From Limnomonas spitsbergensis (lineage: Eukaryota; Chlorophyta; Chlorophyceae; Chlamydomonadales): a stretch of DNA of 64,000 nucleotides. The translations under genes were made by a program, and so were the position numbers. The stretch is from NCBI GenBank assembly GCA_037349105.1, contig JAYJMM010000092.1, positions 186,001-250,000 on the forward strand. The letters run 5' to 3'. Below, in pieces: positions 13,012 to 25,249 of the stretch; within the stretch, counting starts at the first letter, position 1, and each line of letters begins with the position of its first letter. Below the pieces are notes generated by a model that saw only the letters and a list, made by a program, of their open reading frames with translations, had not been told where the DNA came from and ran no database searches.

Positions 13012-13265
13012 GAAAGTAGGAGATGCCCCTCCTCAGGAGTATCGGGGCCTCTCGAAAAGTATGCAAAACACATCACCCTCTACCCAGGAGCCCTGGGGCT
13101 CGACTTCTAGAGATATAAAAAGTAGGAGATGCTTCTCCTCATGAGCGTTGGGCCTCATGACAAAAGATACAAATCACATCACCCTCTCCCCCAGGAGCAA
13201 TGCGGCTCCACTGCTTAAGAGATGGAAAGTAGGAGATGTCTCTCCTCATGAATACCATGGCCCCT
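13012..13265 (+). repeat. 106-bp tandem repeat, 2.4 copies
   Basis: AAAGTAGGAGATG occurs at about 13,013, 13,119 and 13,226. It is followed by CTCCTCAKGAG, and, in the two full units, by ACATCACCCTCT and CCCAGGAGC. Its unit length matches the other ~105-bp duplications in the window. Confidence 0.85.
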
Positions 13266-13269
13266 AGAA

Positions 13270-13990
13270 ATCAAGATATTTTGGGAGAACAAGGCCCATG
13301 GGCATGTTTGGGCGCAGGAGAAGGGCGCGAAGAGAAGGGGTAGCACCCAGAGTGTTGTGGACGCTGCCCCCTCCAATGAAGGGGTGGTGTGATGCGAGGA
13401 TATCCCCGCAGGCTGGTGGGAGGGTTTGGAGGTCCACTCAGTGTTGGAGACAGCACCAGAACCAGGCTACTGCGGCCCGGGAGGCAGCGAGGGGGCCCGT
13501 GAGGTCTGATACGGCACGAAGACGAGGTTCTCAAAGCCTCCGGCACCCTTGCTCCAAGGTGCTCATGCATACAAAAGCCGATGCACCTGGGTTGCAGTTG
13601 TGGCAGGATGGGGGCTGGAGGAAGAGGCTGCAGTATGAACGGCCATGCGAACCTCTAGTGAACGGGGAGCTTAAGCTTAAGCTGCAGGAGTGGGGTACCC
13701 CAGAGAGACACGACGACACACCAAGGACCTGGGGTTGCACTGAGCTGTTGGACAATTTAGTCAGATCCATGTTTGGGTTGCGTTCCATGTCTGCATTAAG
13801 GCGGCGCTGGCACCCAGGGAGGAACACACCCATGTTGCCCGCAGTGCAGGCGAATAATCGGCAGGCATGAGCTACACCCCGAGCGAGGAGATGTGCCGCC
13901 CAGGGGGTGCCGCCTAAGGATTGGCGCCCATACAGGCTTCGGCGAGGTTAACGGTGGTAAATTCCGCCTTCACTGACGCCATTAGCTTAT
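13270..13990. other. GC-rich flank, possible 5' part of the MYND gene
   Basis: An open frame of 190 codons (13,298-13,870, +) shows no recognisable domain, and its antisense strand is open as well. No splice junction could be tied to the downstream protein. I do not call it a gene. Confidence 0.3.
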
Positions 13991-13993
13991 CCC

Positions 13994-16900
13994 ATGACAT
14001 GGCACCAGAGCCTCACCAAATTGCCTCACCAGAACGCACCCGAACGGCTAAACCAGTGCCGTACTTCTCAACATACTCTTTGCTTTGGCGCTTTCTTTCC
14101 TCCGGTCTTGATTCATGCAGTTTGTACAATGCGGTACGCAGAAAATGTTGCAGTCTTGCGTGGCCTTCGATCCATCACGAAAATTTTAAAAGATGTTGAC
14201 CGTCAGCAGGGCCCAATGTTTTCGAACACAGTGTTTGATGCTTGGCAATCTTTTGGATCGTACAGTGCCATAATAAGGTCTGAAATAAAATCAGCGACTA
14301 TCAATTCTGACGGCAACAGCAGCGTGCTGACTAAATGGTGGCAACAGTGGTCGAGGGGTTCAACCAGCGAGGACTTTATAAAGTGCTTCGACAAAGCTCT
14401 TTCATGCGCCCTCAACCTTCAGCTCTCCAACCCGGACATGTTCAAAACGGCTATACACGCCTTGTTCTCAGCTAGTGAGACGATCGTTCACGTATTCTTT
14501 GGCGATGGTTGCCAAGAAGCCGGGAGATGGCCTCAGCTGGATTCATGGCTGGTGCAGCAGGGCATGGCGAGGAACATCTCTGCAACTTGGCACATGCAGA
14601 GATGTTCCTCGCCATGCCCTGCTGCACCAGCCATGAATCCAGCTGAGGCCATCTCCCGGCTTCTTGGCAACCAAGAACGCCAAGTTGCTGCGTCTGGTCC
14701 TGCATAGCATTCCTCCTTGGGGCCTAGGAGGAGAGATTGTCATAAAAGTTAGCAGGATCCTCGCCATTCTCAACGGCCACAACCACCGCTTGAGAGGTGC
14801 CTTTCTTGGCGTAAGCACCAATGAACTCGTGGAGCTGTACTGCACTGCTTTCAAGTACCTCATCCCCCACGTCCGCAAATGGCTGGAGGCTGACATCAGC
14901 ACACGACCCTCAGTGGAGAATCTCTTCCAGCCTCCCGGACTATGGCTCTCTTACCTTGAGTGCCTTGAGGACAGCTTCCGGGAACCATCACTTTCCTCTG
15001 CGGACTGGAGGCCGCTGACGCCCCTCTTGGTGCAGTCCTTCCAGCTGGCCAGGGACTTCCATGCCAAGGCGCTGCCAGAGGATCCGATGTGGGCTAAAAC
15101 GATGTATGATATGGGTCTGAGCCTCCCACTTCTTATCATGGCGCCATTGCTGGAGGAGGGTGGTGGCTCCATCCAGGTGTGGCCGTGCCGATGCGCGGTG
15201 CAGGCCATACAGATCGCGCTGGTGCCGGGGAGCCGCCGCCTTACTCCATTTTCACCGCCGCTTGTGGCTGCAGCCAGTGCGGCCTGCTTGCCATCCTCTA
15301 TGTCCTGGGAAAATACGAAACTGGCGAATCTTGCAGGGGAGGTGTTACGCACCTTTTCGCCAGGTGCGCAGTCATGCCGCAATATTTATTTGGAAGTTTT
15401 GGGGGGCCAAGCCCTCTTAGCCATGCTCTAGTGCGTTGTCGTACTGATTTGTTCTTGTCAGCATATAAGGTGGTCCCCAGCAGTCTGCAAATTGTGTTGA
15501 AGCAAACATCTTGTGCTTCTGCGCCTTGATGCCTTAATGTTATGAATCGACTCATCTGCCCCCACTTCATCACATTTGTCACTTTTGTGTTCCTGCCCAC
15601 CCCTTCATGTCGACCTTACTGCGTACTTGTGAGCACCTTCTGCATTCATGGGCTGAATCGACTAATTTACCCCCTGTCAATCCGAACCCACACTTTACAT
15701 CCCTGCCCACCCCTCAATGTCAACCTTGTCCTTGACACAGAGCTATTGAGGCCGCAACAGCTGTGGGACTTCATGTGCTTGATGGAGGAGACGCTGCGCC
15801 TCACCGCCCCCCACCTTTCAGCTGATCTGCTGCCACTGATAGACGTGATGTGGATTGCGATGATGAAAGCCTGCCGAGCATTGCTTGATGTGGGTCAGGG
15901 CCTTGCGGACCACAAGGCTGCCCTGCATCCCCCATGTCCGCCGAAGCAGCTGTGCTCGAGTCTGCTGAGGATGGTCAGCGTGGGCCTGACTCTGGCCAAA
16001 TCGGTAGAGCTGATTCCAGCCGAGTTAAGCGACTGGGCCCGTCAGTGCTCTGCGATTGCGATTGTCTCCACCAGGAGGTGCTGTGAGGCCTCTCGTTTAG
16101 CAGGACGGACTTGGGACTTGCCCATGCGCATGCGTGCCTTGGACGGAATCGCTGCTCTGGTCGTCCCGGCTTGCTACAGGCTGCTGGCTAGAGTCTTACC
16201 CAGTACAGCGCCAGAATATGGTATTGCTGCAGAACCCTCCAGCGGTACAGCAACACCTGCCAGCAGTGCAGAGCCTGTGAGTGGTACGACTCCTGCCAGC
16301 GGTACATCACCTGCCAGTTCTGCACCTACCAGCGGTACAGCACCTGTCTGCGGTACAACACCTGCCAGCGGTACAGCACCTGCCAGCGTTGCTGCTGCCA
16401 GTGTCAGCGGCACATCATTGTGTGCTTGCGGTAGTGCTGACATGACGGGTGCTGCAGTACCTCAGACTCCAGCTGCGAAATTGCTGCCTTTTAACAAGAC
16501 ATTATTTGGGGGAGCCATCGGCATGTCCCACGCGGTCTTTGGAGACATCCGGAAACTTTGTGGTGGCATTTCCGCCCCACAGCTGTGTCTGTCTGCATTG
16601 CTAACCGATCCCGTGTGGATCAGCATCCACTCCACTAGCAAGGTGCTGCATCAGGCCTGGCAGCTGTCCACACAAGTTGAGTCATCTGGTCGGGAGGCTA
16701 CCGTTGCCGAGGCTGCTGCGAATGGAGAACATTACAGCCTGGCTGTGGAGGTGGCAGCCATCATGGCCTTGCTGGTGGATAGCCTGGCGTGCATCGCATT
16801 GGGTGAGCAGCCCTTCCGCTGCGTCCGGCAGCATCAGGAGGAAGTCTCTTGCCGTCAACGGGCGGACGTTGCATCATAATGCTCCGCACTGCTGGGATCT

Positions 16901-17763
16901 GGTATGCTGACAGAGGAGATGGACAGCCTGGCCAGGTTCAGATTCATGGCAGCTATAATGCGGGGTCATCCTGATGAGCGGGCTGTCTCAGGCCCCGAGC
17001 CGTCCAGCTCCTGGGCGGCAGAGCTGTCAGAGGCTGAGGAGAGCTCTGCGGCTGTGGGTCGAGCTGCCCTGTCAAAGGTCCTGGGCAGTGAGGTTTGGGA
17101 GGTGCTGCTGGGATGCATGTCAAAGGCATGGCTGGTGGTTGTAGCTGTGAGGACCTGCTTCCATCAGCTGCTGATTGTGGTCAAGCAGCTGCTTCATTCC
17201 CCTGGCCTCGATGCACTCTTTGCAGAGGCTAGGGCCCTGGTCAGTGATCTGAATTGCTGCTGCCCTACGAGACTTGCCTCAGCATATCAGAAACAAGGGC
17301 CAGGGGTTGGCAGCGCTTCTGACATCAGGGGGGCTGGCAAAAGCCTGTTGGGGCTGCTGAGGAAAATCCTGCTTGTAGGGCAGGGTGCGATGCAGATTGA
17401 GGGGGGAGGCCGTGCATCTGCTGCTCTCACACCCCTGGTACCGCCCCAGCTTGGAGGTAGTGACCTGGCTAATGGCAGCAGCTGGGAGCTGGTCCAGGCG
17501 GAGCTGTTGCTGGGCCTGCCTGAGGATCTTGGGGGACCGGGCCCTGCTGCAGCCCCGCCTGCCTCCAGATGGGCGGCCCGTGTGAGATGACTGTCAAGAC
17601 GCTGGCGTGTGCCGGCGGATGCGGGGCGAGGTACTGCTGCGTGGCCTGCCAGGTGCAGGCGTGGAGTGGCGGGCACATGAAAAACTGCGCGGCCATGAAG
17701 GAGACGAGGGACAGGTGGCAGGCTTGCCAGCAGCCGTCGGTAGAGCTAGGAGAGTTGGATTAA
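13994..17763 (+). CDS. Large helical protein with C-terminal MYND zinc finger (multi-exon, approximate)
   Basis: MYND fingers bind peptides and mediate protein-protein contacts. Chlorophytes carry many such long helical proteins of unknown role. The C-terminus (about 17,540-17,763) reads CCSPAC, ACAGGC, RYCCVACQVQAW, then H-M-K-N-C. This gives the CxxxC, CxxC, YCxxxC and HxxxC ligand pattern of a MYND domain, ending ~19 residues before the stop. Upstream blocks of amphipathic Leu/Ala-rich sequence lie in 13,994-14,580, about 14,650-15,431, about 15,742-16,879 and 16,904-17,540. An acceptor GACACAG precedes the exon starting ELLRPQQLWDF. A Ser/Thr/Gly/Pro linker (16,200-16,420) is itself an internal tandem repeat. 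The frame changes between 17,450 and 17,540, implying a small intron or a frameshift. The palindrome at 14,506-14,673 interrupts the frame. The start is uncertain. Confidence 0.65.
14506..14673. repeat. Perfect 79-bp inverted repeat with 10-bp loop
   Basis: Arms 14,506-14,584 and 14,595-14,673 are exact reverse complements. The loop is ACTTGGCACA. It lies in the coding part of the MYND gene. The left arm is open in the frame of the upstream block. Coding resumes in another frame at the outer edge of the right arm. Confidence 0.95.
15543..15741 (+). repeat. 112-bp duplication ending at an exon acceptor
   Basis: GAATCGACTmAT begins at 15,543 and 15,655. Both copies continue to CTGCCCACCCC and then TGTCrACCTT. 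The second copy runs into TTGACACAG, the likely acceptor of the next MYND-gene exon. Confidence 0.75.
16200..16425 (+). repeat. Coding minisatellite, Ser/Gly/Thr/Pro linker
   Basis: Units built on CCTGCCAGCGGTACAGCA, about 18-36 bp, encode repeated PASGTAP and PASGTT. It is an in-frame flexible linker in the MYND-finger gene, and its units are multiples of three, as expected under selection for frame. Confidence 0.85.
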
Positions 17764-17846
17764 ATGACCCCGAGTTGAACCGGTTAAGGGACCAGAGCTA
17801 TAACCACTGCATCATCCTGAGATTTAATTTAATGTTTCAATAACGT

Positions 17847-18033
17847 AGATTTGCTTTGCCTTCCCTTATAATTAACGTTGTTTGGGGTAAATGAATTTAC
17901 GTGTTACGGTATGGATTGTCAACGCCAGTCTTCAGTCGGATACAAAGAGTTTTTGTCGGCAGTTTACCCTGAGGGCAGCAATAAAAGAATACATTTCTTG
18001 ATGCCCGAGGGATGGCAAATCAAATCTACGGTA
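17847..18033 (+). repeat. 185-bp dispersed duplicate, copy 1
   Basis: From TAGATTTGCTTTGCCTTCCC to the end of the segment it aligns with 42,704-42,896 in the same orientation, with scattered substitutions. Shared words include ATAATTAACGTTG, CGCCAGT/TGCCAGT, GGGCAGCA and AAATCTA. It begins 84 bp after the MYND-gene stop; the other copy lies in an intron of gene C. Confidence 0.8.
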
Positions 18034-19800
18034 GCTGTGTTTAGCTTGCCCTTGCAGGCAGCAGCCCTTTCTTGTTTGCCAATTTGTATACAACTGTGGT
18101 GGGTTGATTTCCAACTGTGGAATTTTGTTTTCCCTCTCACCTCCCGCTGCACTAGTATGTGTGATCCTGTGTCGCTTGCTTGCCATGCGCAGAATACCGG
18201 TGAAAAACTGTTTGGGATGTATAACCTGCTTTTTTGCACTGGTATATAGGGAGGTGCGCAGCTTGGTGTCGGGCACCTTCGGGAGGGCACCGAGTAGCTA
18301 GCACGACAATCTACCCCGCCCCTGTCAGGCAGTGACTGCCTCTACTATGATTACGTCACTTGGGTCAGATGCTCTCGTGGCCGAGCCTTTTCGAGTAGGG
18401 CCCAGATGTGTAGTAACGTCATTAACTTCAGTCTGTTCCAAGCAGTACGCGTGCGTCCGTGCTCTTTGAGGGGGAAACGAGTCGTACTAATTTTCCACCC
18501 AGCAGGCAATGAGACTGCCCCAGAGATCTCACTTGGGTCAGTCCCACTTATCCATACACTTGGCCCCGAGGACATGTTTTTGATTTTTTTGAAGAACAAC
18601 ATCGATGCTGCTCTGCCTTTGTTGGCAGGCCCCAAACCATACGTGCACAGAGAGGCTACTGTGCACACGCTGTTACTTGATGTTTTTGTTACACCGGTAA
18701 AGCGTCCACTGAATAACAACACTTCACGTGAAGTGCCCTAAAGTAGCCGCATACCAACTGAAGTTTAATCAGGCCAATATAGTGACAGTTTTATCAGGAG
18801 TCCGCAAACTGGTACGAGTATGTACAATTGATAATAACCAGTGCACGAATATGCAAAATTCAGGGAACAAGGACCCTTTGGAAACAGGTCAGGAGTATGG
18901 AGGTATCAGTCACGGCCGTGTTGTCCACGGCTTTTTACGACATGGCATGGCGATGTGGAGGTCCAAATCAAGGTAACAAGCGTAGACAACCCTTAGAAAA
19001 CAAATGAGCAAACCGGAGTGAAACACGGAAATGCAAACTAAAAGCAGCTGAGTTTGCAGATGAGGCACTAGCCCTTGCTAGGCAAGTTAATGACGATCCA
19101 CCTATGTGCCCTGTTTGGGCCATGCCGGCCTGTTCGCAGGCAATTAAAAGACAAGTGCCTAGAATGACCCTTTCTTGCTAATGAACCCACCCAAAAGATT
19201 ACCAGGTTAAAAATAGTGCGTAGCACGTCACAAAGTGTGAACACGAGTGACTCAAGTCATTCATTTGATACAAGATTGCATTAAACAGGCTAGACAAGAC
19301 AGCAGTGGCAGGATTGGGCTGCAAGACCTATGAAGGAAAGAAAGGAGTCATAACTTTTACGGAAATATGATAGGGGTACCTGACACACACCTGGTTAACA
19401 AATGACCTTGAAACTACGACAACAGTTGTGCGGATGCACTGACCGAGCGTGGAAACAAACCACATGGAAAGTGGGAACGAGGCGTTGTAAGTACTAGGTA
19501 GGATCTGAACCTGCACCCTGTGGCTGTTGGAAACATTGCCTAGTACTGTTGCATGTTCCGAGCTTGAGAAAGCGTTAGCACTGAGAAGGAGCTCAAGCTC
19601 GTTCTTTGCAAAGTAAGGAGCTGCAGTAGCTTCAAGTGCGGGCATAAGCCTTAACCCGAAAACCTAAATATTTCACTTCACACCCAAAGCTACTGCACAA
19701 TCGCAAGCTGTATGAACCTCCAATCAATGTCAGTCGTAACAACTAGCCAGGGTATAATAAAATGTAGTTCTCAACGGTGCGCTCAAGCTCGATGATTCCA
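18034..19800. other. No gene supported
   Basis: It includes a degenerate family-1 repeat (18,368-18,425). A 111-codon plus-strand frame (18,406-18,741) contains GPEDMFLIFL and TVHTLLLDVF, but it starts inside the repeat and resembles nothing I know. The rest has short, mostly AT-richer ORFs. Confidence 0.35.
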
Positions 19801-20038
19801 AACATGTTCGAAGAATGGTGAGTGTCGTAAGGGGCAGTGTTAGATTCTTAGAAACAGGGCCGCAAAGATCAGCACCTAGCAGCGAGCTGATGGCAGCATC
19901 AGCCGCCAGGGCCCCACCAGCTGCCCCCAGCTATCTGCTGATGTGCAGCACTATCGTCAAGCTTCATAAGCCTCGGATCCAGATCTGGATTCAGATCAAC
20001 GCATCAAAGATGAGCCCACGGATCCATCGGCGGGCGAC

Positions 20039-23000
20039 TCAGCCTCGCTCCACTAACATCCCGCAGCAGCCTCCGCCACTGGGCCCCAGCAGGCCACCGT
20101 CGGCGCCCCTGCTGCCCTGCTGCAAGTTGGGGCAACCATACTCTGCTTCTGGGACCAGCTCGGAAGCAAGGTATGCAGTGTCGGTCAAGAGGCAGCCGAT
20201 GCCCTTAAGGCCGCCCACCGGCGCGTCATCATTGCCGGCAGCCCCTCCTCTTCCACTGCCGCTGCTGCTGATAGCGTCTGTTAGGCCATTGCAGCAGTCG
20301 GCCATCAGCTCTTCGCAGCATCCGACAGCAAACCCTGCGCTGCATTCTGCGGACGTCCGGTGAAGGAGCAGAACAGGCTGCCTGGAGCTACCACTGCTGC
20401 TCACCCGGCGCGGCGGCGGCGGCGGCGGCAGCGCTGCGGGGACCGCGATGGCGCCCATGGCTCGGTCGATCGCGGCGGCGGCGGCTGTCTCCATGGCTCC
20501 AAGCTCCTCCACTGGCCTCCCTCCGGCCGCCACCCGCAGCAGCTCCTGCTCAGTGCACATGGCCATCATCAAGCGAGTCAGAGAGGTGGCCAGCTGAAGA
20601 CAGGCACTGGAGGGCGCCGGAGCCAGTTGCACGGCAGGGCAGTGCACAGAAGGGCTTTCGAGCAGGTGCCCCGCTTCTATCAGGTGGCTGTCCTCAACCG
20701 AGCGGCGCAAAGAGGCGCTGGTTAGGCGGAGCAGCACTGCCTTGCTGACAGCCACACTCACATCCTCAACATCCTCCTCCTCCCCCTCCACCTTCTCCTC
20801 CTCCTGCTCCTCCTCTTCATCCTCCTCTTCACTCGCCACACCTTCCCTAGAGGCCTCCTGACTGAAGGACCCGTGCTTGGCCAGCACATGCTGGTCACAG
20901 CAGCCAGCCTGGGCCACGCATACACCACCCTCGCCCTCCTGCCTCACAGCTTCCTCCTGAAGCATCAGCCTGACCACCGCTGGGGGCTGCGGCGCGACCA
21001 CCCACCTCTCCGCCCAGGGGGCAGTGCTCCCCGCCTGCTGCCCGCTGCCCGCTCCCCCCCCGCAGTCCGCTGCCTGCTCCTCACACTCCACGTCTCCTGG
21101 GGCGCTCCCCGCCTGCTGCCCACTGCCTGCTCCCCACCAGCGGTCCGCCTGCCGCTCCCCGCCCGTGCCCCGGGCCCACTCCATATCCCCTGGGGCGCTC
21201 CCCGCCTGCTTTACGGCCTCCAACAAGTCAAACCAGGACGCGCCCCGGGCCCCAGGCTCCGGTCCTTCCTCGGCTCCGAGCCCCGGCCAGCCCTGAGCAT
21301 CTTGGAGATGAGGCAGAGGTCCATGCGCCCCCTCTCTACAGAGAAGCGACCCATTAACACCCAGATCTGCAGGCAACACGCCCCCTGCAGCACAGGGGAC
21401 CTCGCTGCTGACCGCAGCGCCAAGCCAGCGGATGTGGGGCGGAATGATGGCTGCGGTGGCGGCGGTGGCAGGTGGCGGTAGAGCAACAAGCGAAAGCATC
21501 TGAAAGCTGTGTTTGTCAATGTGCGAGGGATGCTGCCAGCTGGCAGGGCGGAAGGTGTCAGTGGCATGATAGTGAATACCTTGGTCCCAAGGGTGTTGTC
21601 CTAGCTGTTGCTGCTGTTGCTGCTGCTGCCACTGTTGCTGCTGCTGTTGCTGCTGCTGCTGTTGCTGCTGCTGTTGCTGCTGCTGCCACTGTTGCTGCTG
21701 ATGTTGCTGCTGTTGCTGCTGCTGCCACTTTTGCTGCTGATGTTGCTGCTGCTGTTGCTGCTGTTGTTGCCTCTGTTGCTGTTGCTTCTCTGTGCTGCCT
21801 GACAAAGTCCGCTTCGGGCTTAGCCTCTTACGCCCCACACTCTGCGCAACATACCCGGATCCAGATCTCATGGGAGCACCAGATCGGGATCCAGATCCAG
21901 CTGCAGATCTAGATTTTATGCGAGCTCTGGATCCGGATCCAGATCCAGCAAACGGCGTGCGCAGAAGCACCTTCCCATTGCCGTAGCTGTCTCTTGCAGG
22001 TGAGTGCAGCAGCTTCCTGGAAGCTTCCTGCATGGCGAGGAGGAGCCAAGAGAGTTTAGTGAGGGTGGCGGGCATGGAGAGAAGAGGCAGGCAGGCCTTC
22101 AGGGAAATGCATCAAATGGGATGCCCTGCTGGGCTATAAGTTCTTCACAAACTTCACAGGGTAAGCACTGAGCTCTCCCTTGCATTCCCCTCCCTTGAGT
22201 TGGGGTGCTTAATGTACAGTAAGAGGTGCATGGGGAATCCCTTGCACTGTATGGGGTAAGGGGGGGGGGGGGGGGCAAGGAAAGCAAAAGATGGCAAAAA
22301 GGGATGGTCCCTTCGACGGTAACGGCGCAATGTGGTTTCGGCCCAGACTGTGCTGTTTCCTTAACTCTCACGCCCCCCACGGCGTAGCTTTCTTTCTTTC
22401 CAGAGTCCCTTCACTTTAGCAACGCCGGGATCGTACAACAAAGCGCAGCTGTATTGGCGACATACCGTAGGCATGTGGTTTCGTCCCTGAATTTCTGGGA
22501 TGGTCGAAAGAAGGTATGGAGGAGAACTCCATAGCCGGTGTTGGGGCCTGCCGCAGGTTTCAGGTCGTTCTTTTACATTGCATCAGCTACAACTGATTCA
22601 GCTACATCACGGCGTATGGCCTTGGAGACTGGTACTGCAAGCTCTGATGCTCAGACCACCGCTTGAAGGCTGGTCAGGATTTCGACCCCATCCGCCCAGT
22701 AGGGGCGGCCCGGCGGCCTGCCAAAGGTTGTTTGGCACGCACTGAAATAAAAAGTGAGGGCCTGTTTGAGGGCCCACCTTGACTGCTTGTGAGATGAGAT
22801 GAGAGAGCGCGCTGCTGTCGTGTGACACGTGCATGAGGTGTTCCGCCTTGGGCAGCAGCTGCGCTGTGACCAGCCCAGCCAGGCCGCGGCTCATGTGGCC
22901 TAGCAGCCCAGACAAAAGGACGACCAGCTGCTGCTGCTGCTGCTGCTGTGGTTGATGATGATGTTCCCGTCCCCCCTGTTGCTGCTGCTGCTGCTGCTCA

Positions 23001-23173
23001 CGATGATGGTGCCATGCACCCAGCTGATGGGGTAAGTGCTGCTGCTGCTGTTGCAGATACCGCTGGTGTGGGTAAAGATTTTGGTCTAGCCTGGAGTGCT
23101 CGTCGTCGTCCAGGAGACTAGCGGAGCTGCTTGAGTCGTCGTCGTCACAACAGGTGGTCAAAACAACCGGCAT
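20039..23173 (-). CDS. Paralog family gene A, polyglutamine-rich protein of unknown function
   Basis: Two exons give 817 residues. Exon 1 is 23,173-22,778 (132 codons, ATG, donor AAG|GTGGGC). Exon 2 is 22,096-20,039, with acceptor CTGAAG; both sides are phase 0. Exon 1 has polyGln tracts and then a helical block, LLSGLLGHMSRGLAG followed by LVTAQLL. Exon 2 continues PATLTKLSWLLLAMQEAS, a Ser/Gly/Arg stretch, and a long interrupted polyGln (21,605-21,790). An acidic block and EDVSVAVSKAVLLRL follow, then the family signature RLMMAMCTEQELLRVAAGG, RPVEELG and AAAIDRAM. It lacks the C-terminal SFGSFIM found in B and C, so either its tail diverged or a further exon was missed. Function is unknown. 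The repeated helices suggest a coiled or scaffold role, but that is only inference. The plus-strand frames over it are shadows. Confidence 0.75.
21605..21790 (-). repeat. CAG trinucleotide repeat encoding polyglutamine
   Basis: Interrupted CTG/TTG triplets on plus read as CAG/CAA on minus, encoding more than 50 Gln with single Trp, His, Lys or Arg interruptions. The CAA interruptions would stabilise length. A second tract lies in exon 1 (22,928-23,055). Confidence 0.9.
22255..22396. repeat. Poly-G run and TCC..GGCGTAGCTTTCTTTCTTT repeat
   Basis: In the intron of gene A, a 17-18 base G run (about 22,259-22,275) is followed by ACGCCCCCCACGGCGTAGC and TTTCTTTCTTTCC. The same word, with small changes, occurs at 7,965-8,002 and 62,533-62,566. 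Confidence 0.65.
22565..22745 (+). repeat. Dispersed SINE-like repeat (family 2), copy 2
   Basis: It runs from ACTGATTCAGCTACATCAC, through GGGGCGGCCCGGCGGCC and TGCCAAAGGT, to a GAAATAAAAAG end. It sits in the intron of gene A. Confidence 0.6.
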
Positions 23174-23189
23174 CACCTTAATGCGCGCG

Positions 23190-24560
23190 GCTCAGTCTGC
23201 TGGTCGGTCTGATAATGGCCGGGTGGGGAGGTGACGTTGCAACAGCCGTGTGGTGGTTGGTGCAATTACTGCTGCTGCTGGCGCTGTCTGCCTTGACTGC
23301 TGCTGGGACGGAGGCGGGCGGTCATGCGCTGCGCGCTGTTAAGTTGTATTGGCGTCGACGGAAACGCGGCCAGTCTGAGAGGGTTGCTGTTGTTCAGTCC
23401 GGTGCTGATGGATCACTGCATGGACGGAAATAATCGGGGACGGGAAGAACCGAAGAAGTCTCGGGTTGTACTGCTGCAAAGTGCAAACGTAGCCCTTCGG
23501 AGAAGGCAAACTCGTAACCAGGGTGGCTGGTCGCGTAGACGGCTAGACGTGGTGCTCGGAGACGTGATACTCGGTGACTGGGCGATGCAGATGAGTAGGA
23601 TGTAAAAAAGGGCCTGACAACCCGGCGTGATAGGACGTGGCCGGGTGTGCGTCGGATTTGTTTGCTTAGTTGCGGGGGCGAGACATGTCGTGGATACACG
23701 TCGATTAAAGGAAATGAAGTACAATTATGCAGGGAAACAAATGTCGATGGGGCATGGCGATAAGGCGTTATGCTGTTTGTTGGGAGAGGGCGTGTGGTGT
23801 GGAAACATGCAGTGCGGTGTCGTAACACTCTCTAGTACCTGCGGTTGGAGTGAGCACGGTGGGGAAGCTCGGAGGAAGGCCACGTCCTGGCAGCTCATCA
23901 GTCGCATGCGGTGCAGGGCCGCAGGGTGGGGTGCTGCTACCCAGCAGCGATGCAGCTTCAAGGAACCGGGCTTAATTTGGTCGGATCCCTACCTGGCGCG
24001 TCTCAGTGCTGAACATGGCAAACCGCTGCGTGATTTTCAGCCTGCTTCACGAAAGGTCCCATGCTGTACTATGTAGCCCCGGGCTGGCGACCTGCAGTTA
24101 CATACCGGCTCCGCCCCGAGCTGCGACTGAGGTGCGCAGGTTTGAGCAGTTTCAATCTGAGTTTCATTCCAAAATTTCTGATTGCTTAGGTAAACAAGTT
24201 CAAATACGTCGCCTTGATGGAATCGGGGGTGGAATGGAGTGAGCCAGGCCCCGCGTACCTTGCTTGATTGTGCCCCTTTTATCTGAAAGGGCAATCGAGT
24301 TGCAGCTTGCAAGGATCGGAATAATGTGACACAATAACGTAGCCTAGACGGTTAGTGTTTCTTACACCCATTGACCAGCCCTCCGATGACACTTTTCAGA
24401 TTATTTTTAGTTTGTCCTTGGGTGCCAAGGAGGCGCATGCATGGGACCTTCATGGGTCCAGTCATAGAGGCGCCAAGCAGGCAAGCAGGCACCATGTAGG
24501 ACCGACCGAGATCTGCTGATCCCTGAAGAATGTGACTCAAATCCCTCATTATTCTGCTTT
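23190..24560. other. Upstream of gene A, no gene supported
   Basis: Several overlapping short ORFs on both strands lack domains. The region upstream of the gene A ATG would hold its promoter, but no specific element is recognisable. Confidence 0.3.
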
Positions 24561-24805
24561 TGCCTCCTAGATCTGCCGACCCCCCTAATTATGCTAATTA
24601 AAATAAATATATATCATTAATATACCTATCCTCCCCAATCATTCTTAACATCCCTCATCAACTTAGTTGTTGAATACGAGGGAGGGAGGGAGGGGTGGAA
24701 ATAACAAATACATAATTAAAAAGGTGCGACAACACATGGCTGACCCCCCGGCCCCCCCTCCATCATGCATGCCTCCAGAACCTAGTGAAACCTTGATTCC
24801 TTTTA

Positions 24806-24862
24806 GATAGGCGCCCACGCGGCCCAGCCTTTTTGAGCGGGGCAGAGAGGTGTAGCGTCATT
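24806..24862 (+). repeat. Dispersed family 1, + copy
   Basis: GGCGCCCACGCGGCCCAGCC, then TTTTTGAGCGGGGCAGAGAGG and TGTAGCGTCATTGACCTTCA. Confidence 0.75.
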
Positions 24863-25249
24863 GACCTTCATTCTCAGTCAAAAATAGTATTCTGGGGGGG
24901 CAGGGGTTAATTCCAATCAGCTCAACAATGCGCTTCTAATGGTGTCGACCAAAGTAGCTGGTCCACAAATATTAAATGGCCATGCACCTACTAACCTAGT
25001 ACACCGTGCCCACATCCCCAGCTGTGGTAGCTGTGGATGACCCCTGATCTGGCTGAAATCCCCCCATCTGCTGTGGGATGTCATCGCAACGTGGCCAAGG
25101 TGTGGCCTCATCACCTTGTTACGGAGCCTCAGTTGGCATGCCGAAGCTGTAGCGCAAAGCTGATGGTAGACAACTAGGGACCCCCACCAACTAGGCATTC
25201 AGGCAGCTGAAGATGATGTCCAGCAGAGTTTTCCCCTGGCTATGAGTCA

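Noticed and set aside
13298..13870. 190-codon ORF upstream of the MYND gene
   Set aside because: The opposite strand is equally open, composition explains the openness, and there is no domain or junction to the downstream exons.
18406..18741. Possible gene with GPEDMFLIFL and TVHTLLLDVF
   Set aside because: It begins inside a dispersed repeat, has no clear splice partner, and matches no family I know.
21605..21790. Leu-rich plus-strand ORF over the CTG repeat as a membrane protein
   Set aside because: Poly-Leu is the complementary reading of the polyglutamine tract of gene A.
20360..21912. Plus-strand Ala/Leu-rich and Arg-rich ORFs opposite genes A, B and C
   Set aside because: They are antisense shadows. 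The minus strand has the family signature blocks conserved in three genes, whereas the plus-strand readings are not conserved.
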